This document shows, one piece after another, positions 1 through 5,887 of a DNA stretch of 7,837 nt. Numbering within the stretch: position 1 is the first letter of the stretch; the number at the start of each line of letters is the position of its first letter. The stretch is from Gammaproteobacteria bacterium (GTDB taxonomy: Bacteria; Pseudomonadota; Gammaproteobacteria; Pseudomonadales; Azotimanducaceae_A): assembly GCA_012960755.1 (NCBI GenBank), contig DUAT01000016.1:1-7837 (forward strand), written 5' to 3'. Both the position numbers and the translations under genes were made by a program. The notes under the pieces are model-generated. The model was not told the origin of the DNA. It did not search any database and was given only the letters and a program-made list of their open reading frames with translations.

Positions 1-2
1 AT

Positions 3-1028
3 GCGCTCGGTGGATCTCAGATACCCCTCAGTAGGCTGCGCCGCCAAAACTTTAGCCGAATTGACGAATTGCAGGCTGACCATCATGCTCAAAATTACAT
101 GGCAGCAGCGGGGTATCACCCAGCAGCCGTGAGTCAACTTCAACAAAAATTGCTGGATCTCTCGAAGGGTGAAGCCAGGAGTTTACTTTGGCCTCATAGG
201 TCTACCCAGGAACAAATCGACCGGAGCCAGGAACAGGTAATGCGGCTTGAGTTCCGTCAGCCCGGTAGCTGGACCTACGGAGACTCACTCGACACTATCG
301 CGGCGCGTCTCGCGGCAGCATCTCCTGCCTACCAACTGCTGAAAAAATCTGAGCAAGGCTTTCTCTGGCGTGCAACAAGACTGATCAATAAGGCTGTTGC
401 GATAGAGCCGCGCGAAGGTAAATTTTTTGCCCGACTGGGGGACATTCAGCTGCAACGCGGCAAGTGCGCTGATGCCGTTAGTCATTATCAGAACGCGTTG
501 TCTCTTGGTTACAACCACTACCGGGCCTTTCTCGGTAAAGGTTATTGCGAAGGCCAGCTAGGCAGGCATGATCAAGCGTTACAGGACTTAACCGCTGCCA
601 GCCGACTGCTGCCTAATGCCATCGCCGCGGAACAGACGGCTGACATTCAGCACAAGCTGGGCCGAACAGCCGAGGCAAAGCGGGCATTGCTTCAGATAAT
701 GGCGGTTAGAGGGGATCGAAATGCTTGGGCTGGAAAACGATATGTCGAACTGGACCTGGATAGCAATCCCGAATTCTATTTTGTCGCGGGATCGCGCGTT
801 CGTGATGGCGAGTTTATTACATTGATTACTAACCAGTCAGGTTTGCCTGTTTCTGGGCTTGACGTCAGGTTCACAGCGACCGTTAACGGCGAACTCCTGG
901 ATGAAACAATTTCCACCGGGCAACTTGATGGGGAAAGTCAGGTCGAACTGTTGCCTGGCTGGTCGATTGATGAAGGCGATGAAGTCAAAGATGTTTACGT
1001 GCGTGTAGTGCTTGTCAGACGGCGCTAG
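3..1028 (+). CDS. M48-family zinc metallopeptidase with TPR repeats and beta-rich C-terminal domain (5' partial)
   Basis: The reading frame is open from the left edge, so the gene starts outside the window and 341 C-terminal residues are visible. Numbering from the codon at position 3, residues 17-26 read FSRIDELQAD, the M48 consensus around the third zinc ligand; E22 would be the ligand and D26 the conserved acid. The AGYHP motif (about 36-40) and the WPHRSTQEQI segment (about 63-72), equivalent to the family's THPPTxERI, also fit M48. The HExxH helix must lie upstream. Residues about 120-232 form two to three TPR-like helical repeats (for example GDIQLQRGKCADAVSHYQNAL). About residues 255-341 are a strand-rich extension. 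The architecture recalls the periplasmic protease/chaperone BepA and the Loi family, so a periplasmic quality-control role is inferred; a signal peptide cannot be seen. A TTG at 69 is a possible initiator only on paper, because family homology continues upstream of it. It is separated from the secretion operon by hairpins and may be an independent unit. Confidence 0.85.
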   Translation, partial: ALGGSQIPLSRLRRQNFSRIDELQADHHAQNYMAAAGYHPAAVSQLQQKLLDLSKGEARSLLWPHRSTQEQIDRSQEQVMRLEFRQPGSWTYGDSLDTIAARLAAASPAYQLLKKSEQGFLWRATRLINKAVAIEPREGKFFARLGDIQLQRGKCADAVSHYQNALSLGYNHYRAFLGKGYCEGQLGRHDQALQDLTAASRLLPNAIAAEQTADIQHKLGRTAEAKRALLQIMAVRGDRNAWAGKRYVELDLDSNPEFYFVAGSRVRDGEFITLITNQSGLPVSGLDVRFTATVNGELLDETISTGQLDGESQVELLPGWSIDEGDEVKDVYVRVVLVRRR

Positions 1029-1033
1029 CGCCG
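1020..1033 (+). repeat. Palindrome over the M48 gene stop codon
   Basis: GGCGCTAGCGCC (1021-1032) is a perfect 12-base palindrome, and C1020/G1033 extend the pairing. As RNA it could form a 5-bp GC stem with a CTAG loop that contains the stop codon. A T-rich but interrupted tract (1037-1046) follows. It could contribute to termination or RNA 3'-end stability; function is inferred only. Confidence 0.35.
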
Positions 1034-1069
1034 AGCTTGGTTGTTTAATGTGGCTGCGACTGCGAAAAT

Positions 1070-1109
1070 GGAGCGCGCAGGCTAGTTGAGCGTGCTCCCT
1101 CGGATTTTT
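1070..1109 (+). terminator. Possible intrinsic terminator between the M48 gene and gspE
   Basis: An inverted repeat pairs 1070-1078 (GGAGCGCGC) with 1090-1098 (GCGTGCTCC), giving nine base pairs with one G:U and an 11-base loop. A run of five T (1105-1109) follows, but six bases separate it from the stem, so it is a weak terminator by the usual rules. If real, it ends the M48 transcript and gspE needs its own promoter very close by. It could equally be a structured 5' leader of the gsp mRNA. Confidence 0.35.
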
Positions 1110-1130
1110 GTATGCGTTTATGAACCAATT

Positions 1131-1137
1131 AAGCGAG
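1131..1137 (+). promoter_or_regulatory. Ribosome binding site favouring the gspE ATG at 1144
   Basis: AAGCGAG lies six bases before ATG 1144 and differs from a good Shine-Dalgarno core at one position. The alternative starts, ATG 1120 and TTG 1108, have no comparable purine block at a suitable distance; CGGA at 1101-1104 is too far from 1120. This spacing is one reason for choosing 1144. Confidence 0.45.
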
Positions 1138-1143
1138 TCATTG

Positions 1144-2823
1144 ATGACTTCTAAGAAAATCGGCGAATTGTTGGTTGAGCGTGGCTTGATCCAACCATCT
1201 GATGTTGAAAAGGCGCTGCACATGCAGGCAGCGTCAGGTGGTCGAATTGGCTCGGCACTTGTTCGCATCGGCGCACTATCTGAAGAAAACTTGTTGGTGA
1301 CACTCTCGGACCAACTCGGTGTGCCCATTGCTCGGCCGGAAGACTTTTTGGATGTTCAGCAGGCCTATCTTTTTTTACAAAGCTCGCCGATAAATTTTGA
1401 CTGGTTTTTGTCGCATGAGGTCATCATCTGGGCTACATCAGCGCAATCTTTAAACTGCGTTGCGCGCGATATCCTTGACCCTTCAATTCGCGAGGTGCTC
1501 ACGACTTTTTATCCTGATTTCGAGATAAGCTATTCCCTGGTTTCCACTTATACCTTTGAAGATGTTGCCCGATTACTCACTCAGGAAAGTCAAGTGGAGT
1601 CGCTATTTCAAGGCGGGGGTAGCGAACAACAGTTGCGAGAGCTGGCTGAAGAAGCGCCTGTCGTCGAGCTGGTCAACAATATATTGTCGCAGGCAGTCGA
1701 CGCTGGCGCGTCAGATGTGCACATCGAACCAGAGGAACTCTCTTTCAAGGTCCGGTTTCGTATTGATGGCGTGCTTCGTGATCAACTCAGCCAGCCTTCC
1801 GAAAGATTCCCCGCCGTCGCATCGCGGATCAAGCTTGTTTCGGGGTTAGACATTGCCGAACGTCGCCTGCCACAAGATGGAAGGATTACCTCCAGAATCG
1901 CCGGATTTGAAATGGACCTCCGCGTATCCACGTTGCCTTGCGTGTTTGGCGAATCCATCGTGATGCGGCTGTTACCCAAGAATCAAGAGAGTTTGACGCT
2001 GGATAAGCTGGGGTTGGCAGCGGATCATCTCGAGTTGATGAGGGACTGGGCAAGTTCCTCTGGAGGTATCGTGTTGGTAACGGGCCCAACAGGTTCCGGC
2101 AAGTCTACGACGCTTCACGGTGCGCTTGCTGCCACGAATGATGGCATCAGGAAAATAATAACCGTTGAAGACCCTGTTGAGATTCAGGTGCAGGGTATCA
2201 CCCAGATTCAGGTTCATGCAGACATTGGATATACATTTGCCAGAGCGCTCAGGGCAATTCTTCGTCAGGACCCGGATGTGATTATGATTGGAGAAATCCG
2301 GGATCTGGAGACGGCCGAAATTGCCATTCAGTCCGCGCTCTCCGGCCACCTGGTATTGTCGACGCTACACACGGGTGATGCATTATCTTCGTTCACTCGT
2401 CTGATTGACATGGGGGTTGAGCCATTTCTAGTGGCTGCGCCTTTAAAAGGCGTCCAGGCGCAACGGTTGGTGCGCCAGGTTTGTCATGAATGCGCTATTC
2501 CTTGCCAGCCGGGCGAAGATATAAGCGCTGAGATATCCAGGGTCCCCAAAGATCTATTGGGTGATCAATGGCTTGAGGCGCAGGGTTGCGCTTCCTGTAA
2601 TGGTACAGGTTACAGGGGTCGTTTGGGTATCTACCAGATGATACCAATGGATGAGGGGTTAAGAGATCTTGTTGTGTCGGGTGCTACTTTGGGCGATATG
2701 CGCACCTATGCCGACCAGAAAGGTTATCGCAATCTATATCAGGATGGACTCATGAAAGCGTCACACGGAAGAACGACTGTTGAAGAACTGCTTCGCGTAG
2801 TGACTGCTGAAGAAGAACTATGA
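1144..2823 (+). CDS. gspE: Type II secretion ATPase GspE (XpsE-like, MshEN N-terminal domain)
   Basis: Hexameric cytoplasmic ATPase that powers pseudopilus assembly; it docks to the inner-membrane platform through GspL and GspF. From ATG 1144 the protein has 559 residues, near the length of Xanthomonas XpsE and longer than Vibrio EpsE. Residues about 5-61 form an MshEN/T2SSE N-terminal domain with two tandem repeats (KIGELLVERGLI and RIGSALVRIGAL). The C-terminal ATPase has Walker A GPTGSGKST (314-322, K320), the Asp box TVEDPVE (340-346), Walker B DPDVIMIGEIRD (376-387, catalytic E384) and the His box STLHT (406-410). The zinc-binding pair C447-x2-C450 and C482-x2-C485, typical of GspE, is intact. 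The start at 1144 fits because domain homology begins at residue 5; ATG 1120 or TTG 1108 would add 8 or 12 residues. Its stop overlaps the gspF start as ATGA, indicating translational coupling. PilB- or MshE-type identity is unlikely given the downstream pseudopilin genes. Confidence 0.95.
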   Translation: MTSKKIGELLVERGLIQPSDVEKALHMQAASGGRIGSALVRIGALSEENLLVTLSDQLGVPIARPEDFLDVQQAYLFLQSSPINFDWFLSHEVIIWATSAQSLNCVARDILDPSIREVLTTFYPDFEISYSLVSTYTFEDVARLLTQESQVESLFQGGGSEQQLRELAEEAPVVELVNNILSQAVDAGASDVHIEPEELSFKVRFRIDGVLRDQLSQPSERFPAVASRIKLVSGLDIAERRLPQDGRITSRIAGFEMDLRVSTLPCVFGESIVMRLLPKNQESLTLDKLGLAADHLELMRDWASSSGGIVLVTGPTGSGKSTTLHGALAATNDGIRKIITVEDPVEIQVQGITQIQVHADIGYTFARALRAILRQDPDVIMIGEIRDLETAEIAIQSALSGHLVLSTLHTGDALSSFTRLIDMGVEPFLVAAPLKGVQAQRLVRQVCHECAIPCQPGEDISAEISRVPKDLLGDQWLEAQGCASCNGTGYRGRLGIYQMIPMDEGLRDLVVSGATLGDMRTYADQKGYRNLYQDGLMKASHGRTTVEELLRVVTAEEEL

Positions 2824-4010
2824 TATTTAGTTACAAGGCTGCAAACAGTGTTGGTGCGATGGTCGCAGGTGAGCTGGAGGCCGCAGAAAAAAAAGCGGCT
2901 TTGCGCGAGCTTCAGGACAAGGGGCTGACGGTAACTGAGATATTTGGCATTGATGCTAACAGCAAAAAGGCGACAGGAACCGCTACTACGCAGGATCTTT
3001 TACTTTCCTTACACGAAATGGCAACACTGCTTGAGTCGGGTGTGAGTATTGCCGAAACCATCGACGCGCAGTCGAAGGCGAATTACCCGGCTGATCTGCG
3101 TGAGCAGTATCAGGTAATGGCCAATGAAATTCGAAAGGGAGTGGCGTTTGCTGATGCCTTAAGGGTGGCATCGTTTAAATTACCAGATTACTTTTCACCA
3201 TTGGTCGAGGCGGGCGAGTTGACTGGTAACATGGCGGGCGCACTTCGCGAGGGCGTCAATCAGTTTGAATATGATCTGAAAATGAACGAGGAGTTTCGCA
3301 GTGCCCTGATTTACCCCGCGGTTCTCGTCGCGTCAGGCATTGGGGCGGTGTTGTTGATCTTTGTGTTTGTCGTTCCAAAGTTTGCGCCGCTTGTATCAAG
3401 GTCCGATAATCTTCCGTTGCTATCCAAAGTGGTTTTGTCAGGCGGCATGTTTTTTAATGACCACTTCTGGTGGGTTGTCGCTGGTCTCGTCATGATTGCA
3501 TTTCTTTTTTCATATGCCGCGTCCCATAGCAAATTTCGTTCCGGGATGATGCAGCTAGGGTTTAGATTGCCAGTCATCGGCACTTGGCTGAACGAGGCGG
3601 ATACAGCCAGTTGGACTTCGTTAATGTCGACCCTTTTAAGTTCCAGGGTTGATCTGTTGCGCTCGATGGAGTTGGCAAGGCAGGGTATGCGCAGTACGAG
3701 ACGAAGGATAGAGCTTGACCATGTCCTGAACGAGGTAAAGGCTGGGCAGGGGCTTGCTGACTCGCTGGAGAAGGCGAATGCGTTGACCCCGACGGGCTAT
3801 AATCTCATTCGGTCAGGCGAGAGGACGGGCCGATTGCCCGCGATGATGAAGTCAGTTGCGGATTTATATACGGCGGCAGCAAGAAAACGGATGACGCGTA
3901 TGCTGACCTTGATTGAGCCCCTCGCTATATTGATCATTGGTGGCGTTATTGGCGTTATTATTCTAGGTGTCATATTGGCAATCACCAGCATCAACGGGCT
4001 AGTGGCTTAA
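2820..4010 (+). CDS. gspF: Type II secretion inner-membrane platform protein GspF
   Basis: Polytopic inner-membrane protein at the core of the T2SS assembly platform; it contacts GspE and GspL and is thought to pass ATPase motion to the growing pseudopilus. The 396 residues match the usual family length of about 400. The N-terminus (FSYKAANSVGAMVAGELEA) is the standard short GspF beta segment. Two T2SSF domains follow, each with the GExTG hallmark: EAGELTG at 130-136 and RSGERTG at 331-337. Hydrophobic helices are visible at about 165-187, 216-235 and 366-390, the expected three-segment topology. The start overlaps the gspE stop by four bases. A clear Shine-Dalgarno is lacking; only a purine-rich GAAGAAGAA precedes it, so translation probably depends on coupling to gspE. 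Confidence 0.95.
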   Translation: MIFSYKAANSVGAMVAGELEAAEKKAALRELQDKGLTVTEIFGIDANSKKATGTATTQDLLLSLHEMATLLESGVSIAETIDAQSKANYPADLREQYQVMANEIRKGVAFADALRVASFKLPDYFSPLVEAGELTGNMAGALREGVNQFEYDLKMNEEFRSALIYPAVLVASGIGAVLLIFVFVVPKFAPLVSRSDNLPLLSKVVLSGGMFFNDHFWWVVAGLVMIAFLFSYAASHSKFRSGMMQLGFRLPVIGTWLNEADTASWTSLMSTLLSSRVDLLRSMELARQGMRSTRRRIELDHVLNEVKAGQGLADSLEKANALTPTGYNLIRSGERTGRLPAMMKSVADLYTAAARKRMTRMLTLIEPLAILIIGGVIGVIILGVILAITSINGLVA

Positions 4011-4019
4011 GTGCCTTCA

Positions 4020-4023
4020 AAGG
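4020..4023 (+). promoter_or_regulatory. Ribosome binding site of gspG
   Basis: AAGG lies seven bases before ATG 4031 in the 20-base gap after gspF. An independent binding site fits the need for more of the major pseudopilin than of its neighbours. Confidence 0.5.
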
Positions 4024-4030
4024 TTTAAAG

Positions 4031-4456
4031 ATGGATAATAATACACAGAAGCAAAGTGGCTTCAGCTTAATAGAGTTGTTGGTCGTGCTGGTCATTTTAG
4101 GGATGCTGGGAGGGCTGGTTGGCCCCAGGTTATTTGAAAGGGTTGATTCGAGTAAGGTCGACACGTCGCTTTCACAAGTTCGAATGCTGAAGAGTGCCAT
4201 GGGCACTTTCCGGCTTGATGTTGGTCGTTATCCGACCACAGAAGAGGGCCTGGTGGCACTGGCCTTTAAACCCGGATCTTTAAAAAGGTGGCAGGGTCCC
4301 TATGTCGAGGACCTCGTGCCGAATGATCCCTGGGGCAACCCTTATGTCTATGTGGGCACTGCGGAAAACTTTCAGGGTTTCGCGCTCTATTCTCGAGGTG
4401 CGGATGGTGTAGATGGCGGGGAGGGGTTAAGTGCCGATGTGGGATTTACCCCGTAG
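4031..4456 (+). CDS. gspG: Major pseudopilin GspG
   Basis: Main structural subunit of the periplasmic pseudopilus. The 141-residue product has a short leader ending in G10, then the class III prepilin site G|FSLIE, with F11 as +1 and the conserved E15 at +5. A hydrophobic helix spans about 13-31. The globular part shows GspG signatures: RYPTTEEGL (66-74), WQGPYVEDLVPNDPWGNPY (88-106), and the calcium-binding loop around GADGVDGGEG (123-132) with downstream D136. That loop distinguishes GspG from type IV pilins. Prepilin peptidase (GspO/PilD), not encoded here, should remove the leader and methylate F11. The tail after the loop (ADVGFTP) lacks the frequent I-x-N/S-W ending. Its 3' end overlaps the start of gspH. 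Confidence 0.95.
   Translation: MDNNTQKQSGFSLIELLVVLVILGMLGGLVGPRLFERVDSSKVDTSLSQVRMLKSAMGTFRLDVGRYPTTEEGLVALAFKPGSLKRWQGPYVEDLVPNDPWGNPYVYVGTAENFQGFALYSRGADGVDGGEGLSADVGFTP
4418..4426 (+). promoter_or_regulatory. Ribosome binding site of gspH inside gspG
   Basis: GGGGAGGGG is the strongest purine block before gspH. It is four bases from GTG 4431 and ten from ATG 4437, so it does not decide the start alone. In the gspG frame the same bases encode G130-E131-G132 of the calcium-binding loop. Confidence 0.45.
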
Positions 4457-4856
4457 GACGCAACACGGATTTACGCTGATCGAGATGACAGTTGTCCTGG
4501 TGATTCTTGGCATGGTCACAGCTCTCGCGATACCCAATCTTGTAAACCTCTATCAGAGTGTGGAAAGAAGAACGTCCTTTGATGCTGCCTTTGCGAGTTT
4601 CAATTCTTTGGGTCGAGCGGCGCATCAACAAAAAGGTGGCTTTGTGCTTAGCGCCCCTGAGGGTCGTCTTGAAACCACCGATCAATCTATTGCTTTAGCG
4701 TTTCCAGAAAACTGGAGAGTAGAGCTGGGCGGCCCGGTCCGGTTTTTGTCTAATGGTGCGTGTTTGGGCGGAGACATTAGAATTATCGAAGATCAGGAAT
4801 TGTTGCATCAGCAGTCCCTTGAGAAACCCTTCTGCCGACTAGAGGCTACCTGGTGA
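4437..4856 (+). CDS. gspH: Minor pseudopilin GspH
   Basis: Minor pseudopilin that joins the GspI-J-K tip to the GspG filament. From ATG 4437 there are 139 residues. The leader ends at G11 and the cleavage site is G|FTLIE, with F12 at +1 and E16 at +5, followed by a hydrophobic helix to about residue 34 and the usual A-x-P-N-L. The C-terminal half has the GspH-like beta pattern, for example FLSNGACLGGDIRI, with two cysteines (C109 and C133) that could form a periplasmic disulfide. An upstream GTG at 4431 would add two residues. The gene overlaps gspG by 20 bases and ends in GTGA shared with gspI. Assignment to H rests on position between G and I plus the prepilin motif; sequence similarity in this family is always low. 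Confidence 0.85.
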   Translation: MWDLPRRTQHGFTLIEMTVVLVILGMVTALAIPNLVNLYQSVERRTSFDAAFASFNSLGRAAHQQKGGFVLSAPEGRLETTDQSIALAFPENWRVELGGPVRFLSNGACLGGDIRIIEDQELLHQQSLEKPFCRLEATW

Positions 4857-5287
4857 GCCCACGTGTCGAGCGAGGTTTTAGCCTGCTGGAAGCGATTGTC
4901 GCTCTGACAATTTTTTCAAGCGCAAGTGTTGCGCTGTATAGCTGGTATGGAACGATCATGATCGGTCTGGTGCGGGCAGAAGAGCGTCTTGAACTGACTG
5001 AGTTCTCACGGAACGTGGATGCCTACCTTACCACCCTCAATTTACAATCGGAATCTACTGGCGTCTATTCCGCCAATGGCTACTCTGCGCGTTGGCAGGC
5101 TGCTTTGCTGGAGCCCAAGCAGGAAGGGAGGAATCTTGGCGGGCAGTTAGGCTACTACCGCCTTGGCTTGTATGAGCTGAAGATAGTGATCGTTGAGGAT
5201 TCTGCAGGCAAGGAACTAGATACCCTGGTCACCCGGGTCGCGGGTTACGAAGGGGTCCGAGTGCCTGTGATAGAAGTGCGTCGTTAG
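4853..5287 (+). CDS. gspI: Minor pseudopilin GspI
   Basis: Minor pseudopilin that nucleates the pseudopilus tip with GspJ and GspK. The 144-residue product has an eight-residue leader and the site G8|FSLLE, with F9 at +1 and E13 at +5. The helix (about 11-38) has the family's LLEAIVAL-x-I pattern. The globular domain is mostly beta, with YELKIVIV near residues 120-127, where GspI proteins carry a similar strand. The GTG start at 4853 overlaps the gspH stop by four bases and has GAGG at 4842-4845, seven bases upstream, which supports it. Confidence 0.88.
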   Translation: MSPRVERGFSLLEAIVALTIFSSASVALYSWYGTIMIGLVRAEERLELTEFSRNVDAYLTTLNLQSESTGVYSANGYSARWQAALLEPKQEGRNLGGQLGYYRLGLYELKIVIVEDSAGKELDTLVTRVAGYEGVRVPVIEVRR

Positions 5288-5290
5288 CTC

Positions 5291-5887
5291 ATGATGAAGG
5301 TAAGAAATAATCTGAGCGGATTGACCCTCATGGAGATGTTAGTGGTTCTGGTACTCACCAGCCTGATAGCAACGTTGCTGCTTCAGGGGACAACCTTCCT
5401 TTATGGTAGCCACGAAAGGGTCGTCTATCATCTAAAGCTGATGCAGAAAGATATCTTGCCAGATAGCTGGTTTAGGGCCTCAGTTGCCAAACTTGTGGCC
5501 AGCCTGGACGAGGATGCAGGGTTTTCGGGGAACGAAAATGGATTCAAGGGCTATTCGTATGCTTCGGTATCGGAACAGGAAGGGAAGTTAGTGCGGGTTG
5601 AGTGGCGGTTAAACGAAACGGCTCAGGGCGTTGAGCTTTGGCTGGCTCAATCTGGACACGAGAACTTGCTCACCCAGCAATGGGCAGATGCGCAATCTGC
5701 GCAATTCTTTTATATGAACCATAACGGACAATATTCCTCAGTGTGGCCCACGACGGATCAGGAAAAGTTATTACTACCATTGGCCGTTCGGTTAGAAGTT
5801 GGCTTTGATAACGAGTTTACGTTGGAGGTGTTGGCCTCTGTCGAAGTTAGGCAGCGGGGTCTTTTGGATTTCAGGGATTTTTTGTGA
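5291..5887 (+). CDS. gspJ: Minor pseudopilin GspJ
   Basis: Minor pseudopilin of the GspI-J-K tip complex. The 198 residues match GspJ, which is larger than H and I. The leader ends at G10 and the site is G|LTLMEML, with E15 at +5 but leucine rather than phenylalanine at +1. A hydrophobic helix runs to about residue 31, and the rest is a strand-rich periplasmic domain. ATG 5291 is three bases after the gspI stop. No good Shine-Dalgarno precedes it, so reinitiation after gspI is likely; ATG 5294 would shorten it by one residue. Identity rests on gene order, size and the prepilin motif. The end overlaps gspK by GTGA. Confidence 0.85.
   Translation: MMKVRNNLSGLTLMEMLVVLVLTSLIATLLLQGTTFLYGSHERVVYHLKLMQKDILPDSWFRASVAKLVASLDEDAGFSGNENGFKGYSYASVSEQEGKLVRVEWRLNETAQGVELWLAQSGHENLLTQQWADAQSAQFFYMNHNGQYSSVWPTTDQEKLLLPLAVRLEVGFDNEFTLEVLASVEVRQRGLLDFRDFL

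Noticed and set aside
69..71. TTG as the start of the M48-TPR gene
   Set aside because: The frame stays open to position 3 and the upstream codons encode the conserved FSRIDE part of the zinc-ligand motif, so the gene clearly begins left of the window.
1041..1069. Possible sigma-70 promoter (TTGTTT, 17-base spacer, GAAAAT)
   Set aside because: Only 3 of 6 and 4 of 6 consensus matches. It may well be near the true gspE promoter, but the sequence alone does not support a call.
837..1328. Minus-strand open frame of 163 codons spanning the gap before gspE
   Set aside because: It is antisense to the end of the M48 gene and the start of gspE. Its translation shows no family resemblance, and both plus-strand genes are secure.
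1972..2349. Minus-strand open frame of 125 codons
   Set aside because: It lies entirely antisense to the GspE ATPase core, whose Walker motifs are unmistakable; it is a shadow frame.
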